Assembly: GCA_028285465.1 (NCBI GenBank)
Contig: JANQPD010000045.1
Coordinates: 43,648 to 107,647 of the forward strand
Source of the DNA: Owenweeksia sp.
GTDB lineage: Bacteria; Bacteroidota; Bacteroidia; Flavobacteriales; Schleiferiaceae
Length of the DNA: 64,000 bases
Direction of reading: 5' to 3'
Shown: one piece after another, positions 34,516-42,693 of the stretch
Layout: each line of letters opens with the position of its first letter
Numbering within the stretch: position 1 is the stretch's first letter
Translations under genes and position numbers: made by a program
The notes under the pieces: generated by a model
What the model saw: the letters and a program-made list of their open reading frames with translations, nothing else
The model's database searches: none
What the model was told of the DNA's origin: nothing

Positions 34516-36969
34516 GTGGCGCAAGATAAGCGCTATGTAACAAGTAAGCCATTGCAGAAAGCGAGGGACTGGTTTAAAAAATTAGGGTGGGAGGTAGCCC
34601 CCTTTCAGGAGGAAAGCTGGCAGGCATATGCAGCGGGATATAGTGGCCTGGTAAACGCCCCTACGGGGAGTGGAAAAACCTATTCTTTGATGTTGTCGGC
34701 CTTGCTTTCGCAGGAGGTAAGCGCGAATAAGGGGTTGCAAATTATCTGGATAACGCCCATCCGTGCCCTGGCCAAGGAGATCCTGCAAAGTGCCGAGCGT
34801 GCTATCGAAGCGTTGCAATTGCCCTTAACGGCAGGAGTGCGTACCGGAGATACCTCCACGGCAGAGCGGCAGAAGCAAAAAAGCCGCATGCCCAACCTGT
34901 TGATCACCACCCCGGAAAGCCTGCATTTACTTTTGGCCAGCAAAGGGTACCCCAAAACCTTTCAACACATGCGGGCCATTATTGTAGACGAGTGGCACGA
35001 ACTAATGGGCAGCAAAAGAGCGGTACAAACTGAACTGGGCATTAGTCGTTTGCGCGGAATGCATCCCATGCTGAGGGTTTGGGGCATTTCGGCTACTATC
35101 GGCAATATGGAGGAAGCGGTGGAAGTGCTTCTTGGCCCCGGCTTTTCACCTGAACAAAAAGCCATTATCCGGGCAGATATCGACAAAAAGATCGAAGTGC
35201 TCTCTATCCTGCCGGATGAAGTAGAAACTCTACCCTGGGCAGGTCACCTCGGCATTAAAATGCTGGAGAAGGTGCTGCCTATTCTCTACCAAAGTGAAAG
35301 TACTCTTATCTTCACAAATACCCGTTCGCAGGCAGAGATCTGGTATCAGAAGATATTGGATATCGACCCCAGCCTGGCCGGGCTTATTGCGATGCACCAC
35401 GGGAGCATCAGCAAAGAACTGCGTTTTTGGGTAGAAGATGCGCTTTATACCGGGCTTTTGAAAGCAGTGGTTTGCACCAGCAGCCTGGATCTTGGGGTAG
35501 ATTTCAGACCTGTGGAAAGCATTATACAGATTGGCTCGCCAAAAGGCGTAGGCCGGTTTATGCAACGGGCCGGCCGCAGTGGCCATCAGCCGGGTGCCGT
35601 GAGCCGGATATATTTTGTACCCACGCATTCCCTTGAGTTGGTCGAAGCGGCAGCCCTTCGGCAGGGCATTAAGGAAAACCTGGTGGAGGAACGTTTGCCT
35701 TATGTCCGCTCTTTCGATGTGCTCATACAATACCTGGTGACCCTGGCGGTATCGGAAGGTTTTTACCCGGCTAAACTCCTGGCCGAGGTGCGGCAGACTT
35801 TCTCCTACCAGAGTATTTCTCCTGAAGAATGGCAGTGGTGTCTGGAATTCATTACCAAGGGGGGAAAATCCCTGAGTGGTTATGACGAGTTCCACAAAGT
35901 AGAAGTGGAAGAGGGAATATACAAGGTAACGAGCCGGAGAACGGCCCAGCGGCACCGCATGAGCATGGGTACCATTGTAAGTGATGCCATGATAAAGGTG
36001 AAGTTCCAAAGGGGGGCTTTTTTAGGTACGATAGAAGAATACTTTTTCTCCCGTTTAAAGCCCGGTGATGTTTTTTGGTTTGCCGGGAGAAACCTGGAGC
36101 TGATCCGTGTGAAGGGTATGGAGGCCCAGGTACGTATGGCGAGAACCACTAAAGGTATAGTCCCCAGCTGGAAAGGCGGGCGCATGCCCTTGTCAGCAAA
36201 GATGGGCGCTATGTTGCGCAGGAAAATGGAAGAGTCTTTCAGAGGTACGGCTACAGACGTAGAGCTAAAGCTTATTGAACCCCTTTGGGCGCTACAGAAA
36301 GAACGGTCTGTGATTCCCCAGCGACACGAGTTTTTGATCGAGAAGTTTAAAAGCCGCGATGGGTATCACGTTTTCTTTTATCCCTTTGAGGGACGCCTGG
36401 TACATGAAGGCATTGCCACGCTCCTGGCGTATCGCATTTCTTTGTTCAAGCCGCTCACTTTCTCTATTGCCATGAACGATTACGGTTTTGAGCTGCTGGC
36501 AGATTCTCCCATACCTATTGAGGAAGCCATAGACTCGGATGTTTTTACCGAAAAAGACCTGCGCGAAGACATCATGCAGAGCGTGAATGCCGTTGAGATG
36601 GCCCGCAGGCGCTTCCGCGATATTGCCAGCATAGCAGGCCTGGTGTTTACGGGCTACCCTGGCCAGGCCGTAAAGGATAAGCACCTGCAAAGCAGTACCC
36701 AGTTGATCTTTAACGTATTCCAGGAGTATGAGCCGGATAATTTGCTGTTGCAACAAGCCTTTGAAGAGGCACTCGATTTTCAACTGGAAGAAGGCCGGCT
36801 GCGCCAGGCGTTGCAACGTATAGCGGAGCAAACCATTGTCATTCGCGAAATGCCTAAACCTTCTCCTTTTTCCTTCCCCATTATGGTAGACCGCCTCAAC
36901 CGCGAAAAACTTACCAGCGAAACCCTGGAACAAAGAGTAAAGAAAATGAAGTTGGATTTAGGGGGGTAG
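34516..36969 (+). CDS. Lhr-like DEXH helicase (ligase-associated type)
   Basis: 817 residues from GTG 34516. RecA domain 1 has the Q-motif region FQEESWQAY, Walker A NAPTGSGKTYS and the DEXH box IIVDEWHELMGSKR, then motif III WGISATIG. RecA domain 2 has LIFTNTRSQAEIWY, VVCTSSLDLGVDFRPVESIIQIGSP and GRFMQRAGRSGHQPG. A winged-helix and Lhr core follow. It matches the helicase that Bacteroidota often encode with an ATP-dependent DNA ligase, a nuclease and the PdeM phosphoesterase, but none of these lies beside it here. It probably unwinds DNA or RNA-DNA hybrids in repair. Upstream lies the divergent GT39 gene. Confidence 0.93.
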   Translation: MAQDKRYVTSKPLQKARDWFKKLGWEVAPFQEESWQAYAAGYSGLVNAPTGSGKTYSLMLSALLSQEVSANKGLQIIWITPIRALAKEILQSAERAIEALQLPLTAGVRTGDTSTAERQKQKSRMPNLLITTPESLHLLLASKGYPKTFQHMRAIIVDEWHELMGSKRAVQTELGISRLRGMHPMLRVWGISATIGNMEEAVEVLLGPGFSPEQKAIIRADIDKKIEVLSILPDEVETLPWAGHLGIKMLEKVLPILYQSESTLIFTNTRSQAEIWYQKILDIDPSLAGLIAMHHGSISKELRFWVEDALYTGLLKAVVCTSSLDLGVDFRPVESIIQIGSPKGVGRFMQRAGRSGHQPGAVSRIYFVPTHSLELVEAAALRQGIKENLVEERLPYVRSFDVLIQYLVTLAVSEGFYPAKLLAEVRQTFSYQSISPEEWQWCLEFITKGGKSLSGYDEFHKVEVEEGIYKVTSRRTAQRHRMSMGTIVSDAMIKVKFQRGAFLGTIEEYFFSRLKPGDVFWFAGRNLELIRVKGMEAQVRMARTTKGIVPSWKGGRMPLSAKMGAMLRRKMEESFRGTATDVELKLIEPLWALQKERSVIPQRHEFLIEKFKSRDGYHVFFYPFEGRLVHEGIATLLAYRISLFKPLTFSIAMNDYGFELLADSPIPIEEAIDSDVFTEKDLREDIMQSVNAVEMARRRFRDIASIAGLVFTGYPGQAVKDKHLQSSTQLIFNVFQEYEPDNLLLQQAFEEALDFQLEEGRLRQALQRIAEQTIVIREMPKPSPFSFPIMVDRLNREKLTSETLEQRVKKMKLDLGG

Positions 36970-37070
36970 AACCTATCTTAAAACCAAATACACATGTGTT
37001 TTTTGAAAGCGGAAAAGTGGACTAGGAGTAGACAAATAAAAAACTAAGAGGAAAATCGAAAAGTACTTTA

Positions 37071-37078
37071 TACCTTTG
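37071..37078 (+). promoter_or_regulatory. -7 promoter element (TACCTTTG) of the AT-rich lipoprotein unit
   Basis: Perfect TAnnTTTG match, 94 nt before the ATG at 37173. The leader would be long for this window. The 203-bp gap from 36970 holds nothing else. Confidence 0.4.
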
Positions 37079-37172
37079 AATTGTTGAGTAAATTCCTTGG
37101 CCAAGAGAAATAATTAACCGCGGAAACCGAAAAGCGAAATGAGTAGATATAAACTAATTTATAACTACAATA

Positions 37173-37940
37173 ATGAATTCCCTTTCCCGTAAACTTGTAA
37201 CAGGTGGTTTTTATGCGATCGCTTTCATCGCATTTCTTTCTTGCTCCAAAACAAAAAACCAGAATTCTGCCGATGCTAATTTGAAACTCTCTTCTGAGAG
37301 AGTTTTAACACAAGAACAGATAGATGAAATAGGAGCACTTCACAATCAATACTTAGAAACAGTTGTCAGTAATTTAGATTTTTCAAGCAATTCTCTTACT
37401 GATGATATAGTAGAAGAGTTTAATAAACTAAATATAGAGGTTCATACTTTTGAATTGCTTCCGAATCATGGCAATATCCCCGCCTTGAAAGAAGAACTTT
37501 ATAAAAGCGTTTCTGCAGAAGCTATAAATCTAATAGAGCAGGCTGTCGGCTATAGCGAAGAGTACACTACAGTTTCTGATTATCAATCATTTGTGAATGA
37601 TTTAGAAAGTCAGGCACACGTGGAATTATCAGGTTCAGAGTTAGATGTTGTATTAGTGACATTTAGTGTATTGAAGAATTCAGCTTATTTTTGGTCTCCA
37701 GCAGAAATGGGTGGTTCTGGAGTAGGGCATGCCGCTTTAGTTCAATATCATGGAACATTAAACAAAGCTGCTGGACCAAGTTTTAGTTTCAGAAAGGCAA
37801 TGATTGGTGATGGCATTTCCGGTGGAATCGGTTGTTTAGGCGTGGCTGCAGCAGGGCTATTGGGACCCATTGGTTGGGGAGCACTGGCTATTTGCGCTGG
37901 TGAAGCCGCAATTAGTTCTGGTATTGCTGGATTTATGTAA
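37173..37940 (+). CDS. lipoprotein with bacteriocin-like Gly-rich C-terminus
   Basis: 255 residues. The signal peptide ends in a lipobox (AFLSC, Cys24). A helical, acidic middle region (about 40-175) includes LTQEQIDEIGALHNQYLE and a W-S-P-A-E-M segment. The C-terminal ~45 residues turn into a hydrophobic Gly/Ala-rich stretch: GDGISGGIGCLGVAAAGL, then LGPIGWGALAICAGEAAI, and SSGIAGFM. It has GxxxG spacing, a Gly-Gly pair at 217-218 and two Cys (221, 241). This resembles small-bacteriocin membrane segments, but there is no known-family match that I can name, so a toxin role is speculation. The gene is AT-rich compared with its neighbours and is followed 27 bp later by a two-TM gene, then a terminator. 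Confidence 0.6.
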   Translation: MNSLSRKLVTGGFYAIAFIAFLSCSKTKNQNSADANLKLSSERVLTQEQIDEIGALHNQYLETVVSNLDFSSNSLTDDIVEEFNKLNIEVHTFELLPNHGNIPALKEELYKSVSAEAINLIEQAVGYSEEYTTVSDYQSFVNDLESQAHVELSGSELDVVLVTFSVLKNSAYFWSPAEMGGSGVGHAALVQYHGTLNKAAGPSFSFRKAMIGDGISGGIGCLGVAAAGLLGPIGWGALAICAGEAAISSGIAGFM

Positions 37941-37967
37941 AGAGCTTGATTAGGAACCATTAAAGTG

Positions 37968-38219
37968 ATGCTCGATTTGTCAAGTAGAAATCAACTTATA
38001 AAATATAGGTACAGGAAATTCTTTCCCATTATCCTGGTTTTACATTTTGTTTTGGGAACTGCTGCTTTTTATGGAGCCTTTTCTTTGTATTACTTGATTG
38101 AATATAAGGAAGTTGTACTTGATGATTTTAATTCATTGTTAAGAACATCTGTTTTGTGCTCTTTTGTAAACTTGACACTTCCTGTTTATCTCTACTTTAA
38201 GTTTAAAAATGAGAGCTAA
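37968..38219 (+). CDS. small two-TM membrane protein (possible partner or immunity protein)
   Basis: 83 residues from ATG 37968; a GTG directly before it would add one residue. The short basic N-terminus RNQLIKYRYRKFF precedes helix 1 (PIILVLHFVLGTAAFYGAF). An acidic loop (YLIEYKEVVLDDFNSL) and helix 2 (VLCSFVNLTLPVYLYFKF) follow. The size, topology and position directly after a lipoprotein with a bacteriocin-like tail are what an immunity protein would show, but no homology is known to me. It is AT-rich like its partner, with a shared terminator at 38233-38270. Confidence 0.5.
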   Translation: MLDLSSRNQLIKYRYRKFFPIILVLHFVLGTAAFYGAFSLYYLIEYKEVVLDDFNSLLRTSVLCSFVNLTLPVYLYFKFKNES

Positions 38220-38232
38220 ATGGTTGTTACAT

Positions 38233-38270
38233 AAAAAAAGAAGGGAGGATTTAATCCTCCCTTCTTTTTT
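38233..38270. terminator. bidirectional intrinsic terminator after the two-TM gene
   Basis: GAAGGGAGGAT pairs exactly with ATCCTCCCTTC across loop TTA, flanked by an A-run on the left and a T-run on the right, so it can work in both directions. The 384-bp gap that follows (38271-38654) has no gene that I trust. Confidence 0.85.
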
Positions 38271-38550
38271 GGACTTATTATCTTAACACATGTTATCCTA
38301 AGTGGATTAGGTTTCAGATGAAAAAGCTGGAACACTTGATGTATTGATTATCCGATTCTAAGGAACAATAATCATTTAAAAATGGCCGATCATTTTCTGT
38401 CTTAAGACACCTACCAACTACGCGTATCAATACCCTAGGTTATATGGGAAGTTGATTATGCCGGTTTCACATATGTCTGGTCTATTACTCCTGGAAAATC
38501 TGGAAGATCAGGTTTTTTGTAAGGCATATCTTTCCATTTTAGATGCGTTA

Positions 38551-38585
38551 TAAAAAAGCCGGGTATTTGTAGAACAAACCGGCTT
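38551..38585 (-). terminator. minus-strand intrinsic terminator without an upstream gene
   Basis: AAGCCGG (38556-38562) pairs with CCGGCTT (38579-38585), with an inner TTTGT/ACAAA stem. On the minus strand the hairpin is followed by TTTTTT, the proper order for a terminator, yet the gene to its right is on the plus strand. It may end an antisense transcript or be a leftover from a lost gene. Confidence 0.5.
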
Positions 38586-38654
38586 CTTTGTACTTTTACC
38601 ACATGCGGAAGCTGAAAAGCATATAGAGTAGGCAACACTTAACACTTCGACTAA

Positions 38655-39212
38655 ATGAAAAAATTAGTATTTGCACTAAGCGCAATGCTAGGTCTTGTAA
38701 CCTATCAGGCAAACGCCCAGGCCTCAAACATTGGCGTGCATTTGAGCACGGCTTTTCCAATGGGTGATTTTGGAGAATTCACAAATTTTGGCATAGGCGG
38801 TGGCCTTACCTATGACTATTATTTTAATGATAATTTCAACCTGGGCATTGAAGGGGAGTTTTTGAACTTTGCTTATGATAGTGAATTTTTAGATGGGGAG
38901 AGTTTTAACCTGGTTCCCATATTGCTTACAGGGGCTTATCACACGGATTTCGGCAACGAGCTCGACTTTTACGGTGGTTTAGGTGCAGGGATTTTCTTGA
39001 AATCAAGTTCCGTAGAAGGCTCAGAAAGTGAGTCAGACTTTGGTATTTCACCAAGAATTGGTGTTGCCTATGAACTTGGTGATCGCTTATTCCTGGACGT
39101 AAGTGTGCGTTACGGATTGATCTTTGACGCCACAGATGAAGGGGGAGTTAGTACGGATAACACCAGCTTTCTCGGTGCTAACATAGGTATCCTGTACACC
39201 ATTATGGAGTAA
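38655..39212 (+). CDS. outer-membrane beta-barrel protein (OmpA-like porin family)
   Basis: 185 residues. The signal peptide (MKKLVFALSAMLGLVTYQANAQ) has a clear cleavage site after QANA. The mature part is eight alternating beta strands with Gly and aromatic girdle residues (IGVHLSTAFPMGDFGEF, LDFYGGLGAGIFLKSS, RLFLDVSVRYGLIFD, LGANIGILYTIME) and Ser/Glu-rich outer loops. It fits the small 8-strand OMP family common in Bacteroidota; function unknown. A strong terminator follows. Confidence 0.85.
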   Translation: MKKLVFALSAMLGLVTYQANAQASNIGVHLSTAFPMGDFGEFTNFGIGGGLTYDYYFNDNFNLGIEGEFLNFAYDSEFLDGESFNLVPILLTGAYHTDFGNELDFYGGLGAGIFLKSSSVEGSESESDFGISPRIGVAYELGDRLFLDVSVRYGLIFDATDEGGVSTDNTSFLGANIGILYTIME

Positions 39213-39235
39213 CCGGAACCTCCGAAATTAATTGG

Positions 39236-39262
39236 AAAGCCGCTCTTAAGAGCGGCTTTTTT
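39236..39262 (+). terminator. intrinsic terminator of the OMP gene, overlapping the sco 3' end
   Basis: AAAGCCGCTC pairs exactly with GAGCGGCTTT across loop TTAA and runs into TTTTTT. The right arm and T-run lie inside the last codons of the convergent SCO gene (encoding K-S-R-S-stop), so one sequence serves both as terminator and as coding DNA. Confidence 0.85.
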
Positions 39263-39926
39263 GTTCCTCCTTAAGTATTTCCATATCTTCTATCAAGCGG
39301 GAGATGTCCTCAGCCGAAGTGCCGTCATAAAAGCCGCGTAAGCGCCCTTTTTTATCCACCAGCACAAAGTTTTCCGTATGTATGAAGTCATTTTCATCAC
39401 CGCTTCCACCTTCATCCAGGATTGCAAAATAAGACTGGCGGGCCAGCGTATAGATGTGCTTTTTACTTCCCGTTAAAATGTGCCACTTACCCTCTATTGC
39501 CCCTTGCAGTTCGGCATAGGCTTTTATCACGGGCAAGCTGTCCTGCTCCGGGGTTACGCTGTGCGAAAGAAGTATGATTTCCTCATCCGAGGCATATTCC
39601 TCCTGTAGCCGCCTCATTTGTACAGCCATATCCTTACATATTCCCGGACAGGTGGTAAAAAAGAAATCGACAATACGGATTTTACCGGAAACGTCTTTTT
39701 CCGTAAGGGTGTCTCCCTGCTGGTTCAACAGAGCAAAGGGTAAAACCCGGTGGTTGCGTCCCACCTTTTGTACGGCTTCATCTACCAGGCGTTTATCCAG
39801 TTGACTGGGATTATAAACCGGTAGCCTTTTTGAGGGTTTTAAGATCTGGTACCCTGCAGCAAAGGCAACGATAAACACAATACCAACGCCTGCAAGTTTA
39901 ACCCAATCTGCTTTTTTGATTTTCAT
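39246..39926 (-). CDS. SCO1/SenC-family copper protein
   Basis: 226 residues from ATG 39926; the upstream codons lie over the divergent lipoprotein's promoter and were rejected. One N-terminal TM anchor (about 8-28) precedes a periplasmic thioredoxin-like domain with the copper motif Cys93-x3-Cys97 (TTCPGICKDM) and the distal His184 (DFIHTENFVLVD). SCO proteins deliver copper to the CuA site of cytochrome oxidase or reduce its cysteines. The last codons overlap the OMP terminator. Confidence 0.9.
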   Translation of the reverse strand: MKIKKADWVKLAGVGIVFIVAFAAGYQILKPSKRLPVYNPSQLDKRLVDEAVQKVGRNHRVLPFALLNQQGDTLTEKDVSGKIRIVDFFFTTCPGICKDMAVQMRRLQEEYASDEEIILLSHSVTPEQDSLPVIKAYAELQGAIEGKWHILTGSKKHIYTLARQSYFAILDEGGSGDENDFIHTENFVLVDKKGRLRGFYDGTSAEDISRLIEDMEILKEEQKSRS

Positions 39927-39994
39927 AATACAAATTTCGGTACCCCCCATAATTTTACCCAAATTTGTGGGACAAACTTTAGCCCGCTTAGCTG

Positions 39995-40002
39995 TATTTT
40001 TG
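39995..40002 (+). promoter_or_regulatory. -7 promoter element (TATTTTTG) of the lipoprotein gene at 40018
   Basis: Perfect TAnnTTTG match 15 nt before the ATG, in the gap divergent from the sco gene. Confidence 0.5.
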
Positions 40003-40017
40003 CCCAAAAATTTAGGT

Positions 40018-40455
40018 ATGCACTACAGGCAATTCTTGTTCTTGGTTTTTTTGGCTTTTTACACGGCAAGCTGCGATAGCACGCCCACGGATGCCGAGCT
40101 GGCCCAGAAAGAAATCAATACCCTCAAAAAGGAAATCATGGCCAGCCATGACAGCACTATGGCCCAGATGAACACCATGGCCAAGCTGCGCAATCAATTA
40201 AAAGAGGCAAAGGCAGACACCACTGCCGCTCCTGAAGATACATTGAGCTACCACGAGTCTTATAGGTTGCTTATGGCCGCCAGTAACGGCATGATGGACT
40301 GGATGGCTCAATTTGAGAACCCGGACAATCAGACCATTTCCGACAGCGCAAAAATTGATTACCTGAACCGGCAAAAAGAGCTTATGTATGCACTTGAAAA
40401 GGACACCGAGCAGGCGATCAGTAAAGCCAAGCAGTTGCTGGAGGAGCAGGGTTAA
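40018..40455 (+). CDS. small helical lipoprotein
   Basis: 145 residues from ATG 40018 (MHYRQFLFLVFLAFYTASC, lipobox Cys19). The mature part is predicted to be two long helices (AELAQKEINTLKKEIMASHD, STMAQMNTMAKLRNQLKEAK; KIDYLNRQKELMYALEKD) with a linker rich in Asp, Thr and Pro, compatible with a coiled coil. It resembles proteins loosely annotated as viral A-type inclusion in this phylum, a name that carries no functional meaning. The stop interlocks with that of the convergent DUF3050 gene in TTAA (40452-40455). Confidence 0.7.
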   Translation: MHYRQFLFLVFLAFYTASCDSTPTDAELAQKEINTLKKEIMASHDSTMAQMNTMAKLRNQLKEAKADTTAAPEDTLSYHESYRLLMAASNGMMDWMAQFENPDNQTISDSAKIDYLNRQKELMYALEKDTEQAISKAKQLLEEQG

Positions 40456-41237
40456 TGTACTACCGGCTGAAGTTGATGTTCTATGGCGTCCCAAAGCTTG
40501 AGCCGGGCCTGTAGGGCTTTTTCGGCGGCAGCCGTAGCTTCCTGCCATTTTTTCTCGTCATTGCCGCAAAGGTGGGCGATCATCTCGTACGCCATAGGTC
40601 CATGCTCACCGGCATCTACTTCAATGTGCCTTTCCAGGTAATATACAAAAGCCGTAAGTTGATGCGGCACTTTCTTATCCAGGTCCCGGATGATCTGGGT
40701 AAACAGATCCGGGATAAGGTCTTCCCTGCCAAAAGTAAAAGCAGCGGCAATTACATGGGCCTTGTTGCTCGCAATAATGCTCAAAGTTGTATCCAGGAAA
40801 TGCCGAATATGCGGCTCTGTTTCGGCCAGGTTATGCTTTACTACGCTTTTAAGGGCATAGCCCTTTGTTAAGCATTCCAAAAAGCGGGTTATAGCCCGCG
40901 TATCTGCGCCACACTGCTTCATACCTGCCAGGTACATTTCGTAATGGCTGCTGGGCTTGCCATTGATATCGAGGTCACTCTCTTCGCACAACACAATTTC
41001 GTTTATCAACCTGCGGGCTACCGGGTCTTTACTTGGGGTCCAGGCTTCACTGGTACTGGTAAGCCGGTTTTGAAGTGCCTTAAGGAGGACCATAAAATCC
41101 CAAACGGCAAACACATGGTTTTCCATAAACCGGCGCAACGCATCAAGAGAGTCTAGCCTGGTATATAAGCTATGTTGCAGCAACGCTTCCCGCATGGGGG
41201 CTATTTTGCGCTGTATACCAATAATGTTAAAATCCAT
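40452..41237 (-). CDS. DUF3050 family protein (end of suf locus)
   Basis: 261 residues from ATG 41237. The motif MENHVFAVWDFMVLLKALQ and ERHIEVDAGEHGPMAYEMI are DUF3050 features. His, Glu and Asp residues in these stretches suggest a helical-bundle, heme-oxygenase-like metal-binding fold (inference). Biochemical function is not known. It starts 7 bp after the DUF2480 gene and is the last gene of the suf transcription unit, so a link to Fe-S or iron metabolism is plausible. Confidence 0.75.
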   Translation of the reverse strand: MDFNIIGIQRKIAPMREALLQHSLYTRLDSLDALRRFMENHVFAVWDFMVLLKALQNRLTSTSEAWTPSKDPVARRLINEIVLCEESDLDINGKPSSHYEMYLAGMKQCGADTRAITRFLECLTKGYALKSVVKHNLAETEPHIRHFLDTTLSIIASNKAHVIAAAFTFGREDLIPDLFTQIIRDLDKKVPHQLTAFVYYLERHIEVDAGEHGPMAYEMIAHLCGNDEKKWQEATAAAEKALQARLKLWDAIEHQLQPVVH

Positions 41238-41244
41238 ACCGCGC

Positions 41245-41751
41245 CTATTTGCGTTTGTAGATGGGCACGGTAGAGCATGCTTCACCAAACATAATGCTTT
41301 TGGCAAAAGGTTTGAGCCGGGCCGCAAAAGCCAGGTAGGCATGGGGGGGAATGGGTAAATCGCTGCACCCTTTGAGTATTACACGCTGGTCTTTATAAGG
41401 GGAGAAGTCCGTTTGGTTCAGCACTTCTTCCAGCACAAGGGCTTCCAGCTGCTCCGGGCTACCATAAACGATCTTTTCGGCCAGGCCTTCTAGGGCCACC
41501 CCAATCAGCATATAGGCCCACTGCGGGATTATGGCATCCGTACCGCAGTATACGGCTACGTAGGCACCTTTGTATTGAGCCCAGTCGTGGTTTTGCAAGT
41601 GCGTACGGAATTCTTTTTCGCGCAGGATCATGCCTTCATACAGCCAGGGTTGCAGGTCCAGGGCCTTGCGTACCCCTTTTGGGTAAAAGTCATTAAAGCT
41701 TAAGGTGATCAGCCCGCTTGAGGCTACTTTGTTGCGAATTTCCCCTTCCAT
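41245..41751 (-). CDS. DUF2480 family protein
   Basis: 168 residues from ATG 41751 (MEGEIRNKVASSGLITLSFNDFYPKG), the usual family N-terminus. Conserved stretches include WAQYKGAYVAVYCGTDAIIPQWAYMLI, LKGCSDLPIPPHAYL and GEACSTVPIYKRK at the C-terminus, with recurring Cys that could bind metal. The family is restricted to Bacteroidota and normally found in suf loci; its role is unknown. It starts 1 bp after the sufT stop. Confidence 0.75.
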   Translation of the reverse strand: MEGEIRNKVASSGLITLSFNDFYPKGVRKALDLQPWLYEGMILREKEFRTHLQNHDWAQYKGAYVAVYCGTDAIIPQWAYMLIGVALEGLAEKIVYGSPEQLEALVLEEVLNQTDFSPYKDQRVILKGCSDLPIPPHAYLAFAARLKPFAKSIMFGEACSTVPIYKRK

Positions 41752-41752
41752 A

Positions 41753-42073
41753 CTATAAGAATCCAAGTTCTAACTTAGCCTCTTCACTCATCATGTCTTT
41801 TGTCCAGGGCGGATCAAAAGTGATCTCTACTTCCACATCGTTTACCTCATCGATCGACTTTACTTTTTCGCGCACTTCTTCGGGCAGGCTTTCGGCTACC
41901 GGGCAGTTGGGCGAAGTCAGGGTCATCAGGATCTTAATGTCCAGGTCGGTACTTACCTGTACATCATACACCAGTCCCAGTTCGTAAATATCTACCGGGA
42001 TCTCAGGGTCGTATATGGAGCGCAAAACATCTACTGCTTTTTCTCCTATGGCCTGTAATTCTGCATCTGTCAT
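41753..42073 (-). CDS. sufT: SUF-associated MIP18/DUF59 protein
   Basis: 106 residues. The DUF59 fold has the conserved DPEIPVDIYELGLVYDV, LTSPNCPVAE with Cys57, and VEITFDPPWTKDMMSEEAKLELGF. Members aid maturation of Fe-S proteins, in the manner of SufT and MIP18. It starts 21 bp after sufE and is followed 1 bp later by DUF2480. Confidence 0.88.
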   Translation of the reverse strand: MTDAELQAIGEKAVDVLRSIYDPEIPVDIYELGLVYDVQVSTDLDIKILMTLTSPNCPVAESLPEEVREKVKSIDEVNDVEVEITFDPPWTKDMMSEEAKLELGFL

Positions 42074-42094
42074 CTCAACTCATTTTCTTTTTAC

Positions 42095-42514
42095 TTATTT
42101 TGCCTGCATGGCTAAAGCATAGTATTTCATTTGTTTGATCATACTCAGCAAACCGTTTGCACGGGTAGGTGAAAGGTGTTCCTTCAAACCTATTTTATCT
42201 ACAAAATCCATATCCGCTTTTACGATCTCTTCGGGAGTATGGTGGGATAAAACGCGTATCATCAGGGCAATTAAACCCTTAGTAAGTATGGCATCACTAT
42301 CTGCCGTGTAGATCACCTTTTGGCCATCATTTTCTGCGTGCAGCCATACCCGGCTCTGGCATCCTTTGATGATGTTTTCTTCTGTTTTGTACTGTTCATC
42401 GATCAAGGGTAAGGATTTTCCCAACTCGATCAAGTACTCATAACGCCCCATCCAGTCGTCAAACAGGGAAAACTCGTCTATGATCTCTTCCTGTATTTTG
42501 GAAATTGTGCTCAT
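42095..42514 (-). CDS. sufE: SufE sulfur acceptor
   Basis: 139 residues from ATG 42514. Active Cys52 lies in NIIKGCQSRVW, with the helical SufE frame LSHHTPEEI...LSPTRANGLLSMI. It takes persulfide sulfur from SufS and passes it to the SufBCD scaffold. A 179-bp gap separates it from sufS upstream; I see no promoter match or terminator there, so read-through is likely. Confidence 0.92.
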   Translation of the reverse strand: MSTISKIQEEIIDEFSLFDDWMGRYEYLIELGKSLPLIDEQYKTEENIIKGCQSRVWLHAENDGQKVIYTADSDAILTKGLIALMIRVLSHHTPEEIVKADMDFVDKIGLKEHLSPTRANGLLSMIKQMKYYALAMQAK

Positions 42515-42693
42515 ACAGCTGCTTTGCATGCAAAAGTCTCAAACATAACGTCTATTACCAAGCATATCCTTCGATAAGGCCATAGTAAAACCCAAATGAC
42601 TTTCCTGATGCACCTGACCTTCCAGGGCTAAACACAAACTGCTGAAAAAGCGGAAAGAGTTTTAGAAACGGCATTTTTCGGACCAGGTTCGTA

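Noticed and set aside
38456..38638. A 60-residue minus-strand frame in the 38271-38654 gap
   Set aside because: It covers the hairpin, has no promoter or ribosome-binding context, and its composition is not coding-like.
42515..42693. Possible tRNA or riboswitch in the sufS-sufE gap
   Set aside because: No cloverleaf or known aptamer pattern could be folded by eye; the same holds for every other gap in the window.
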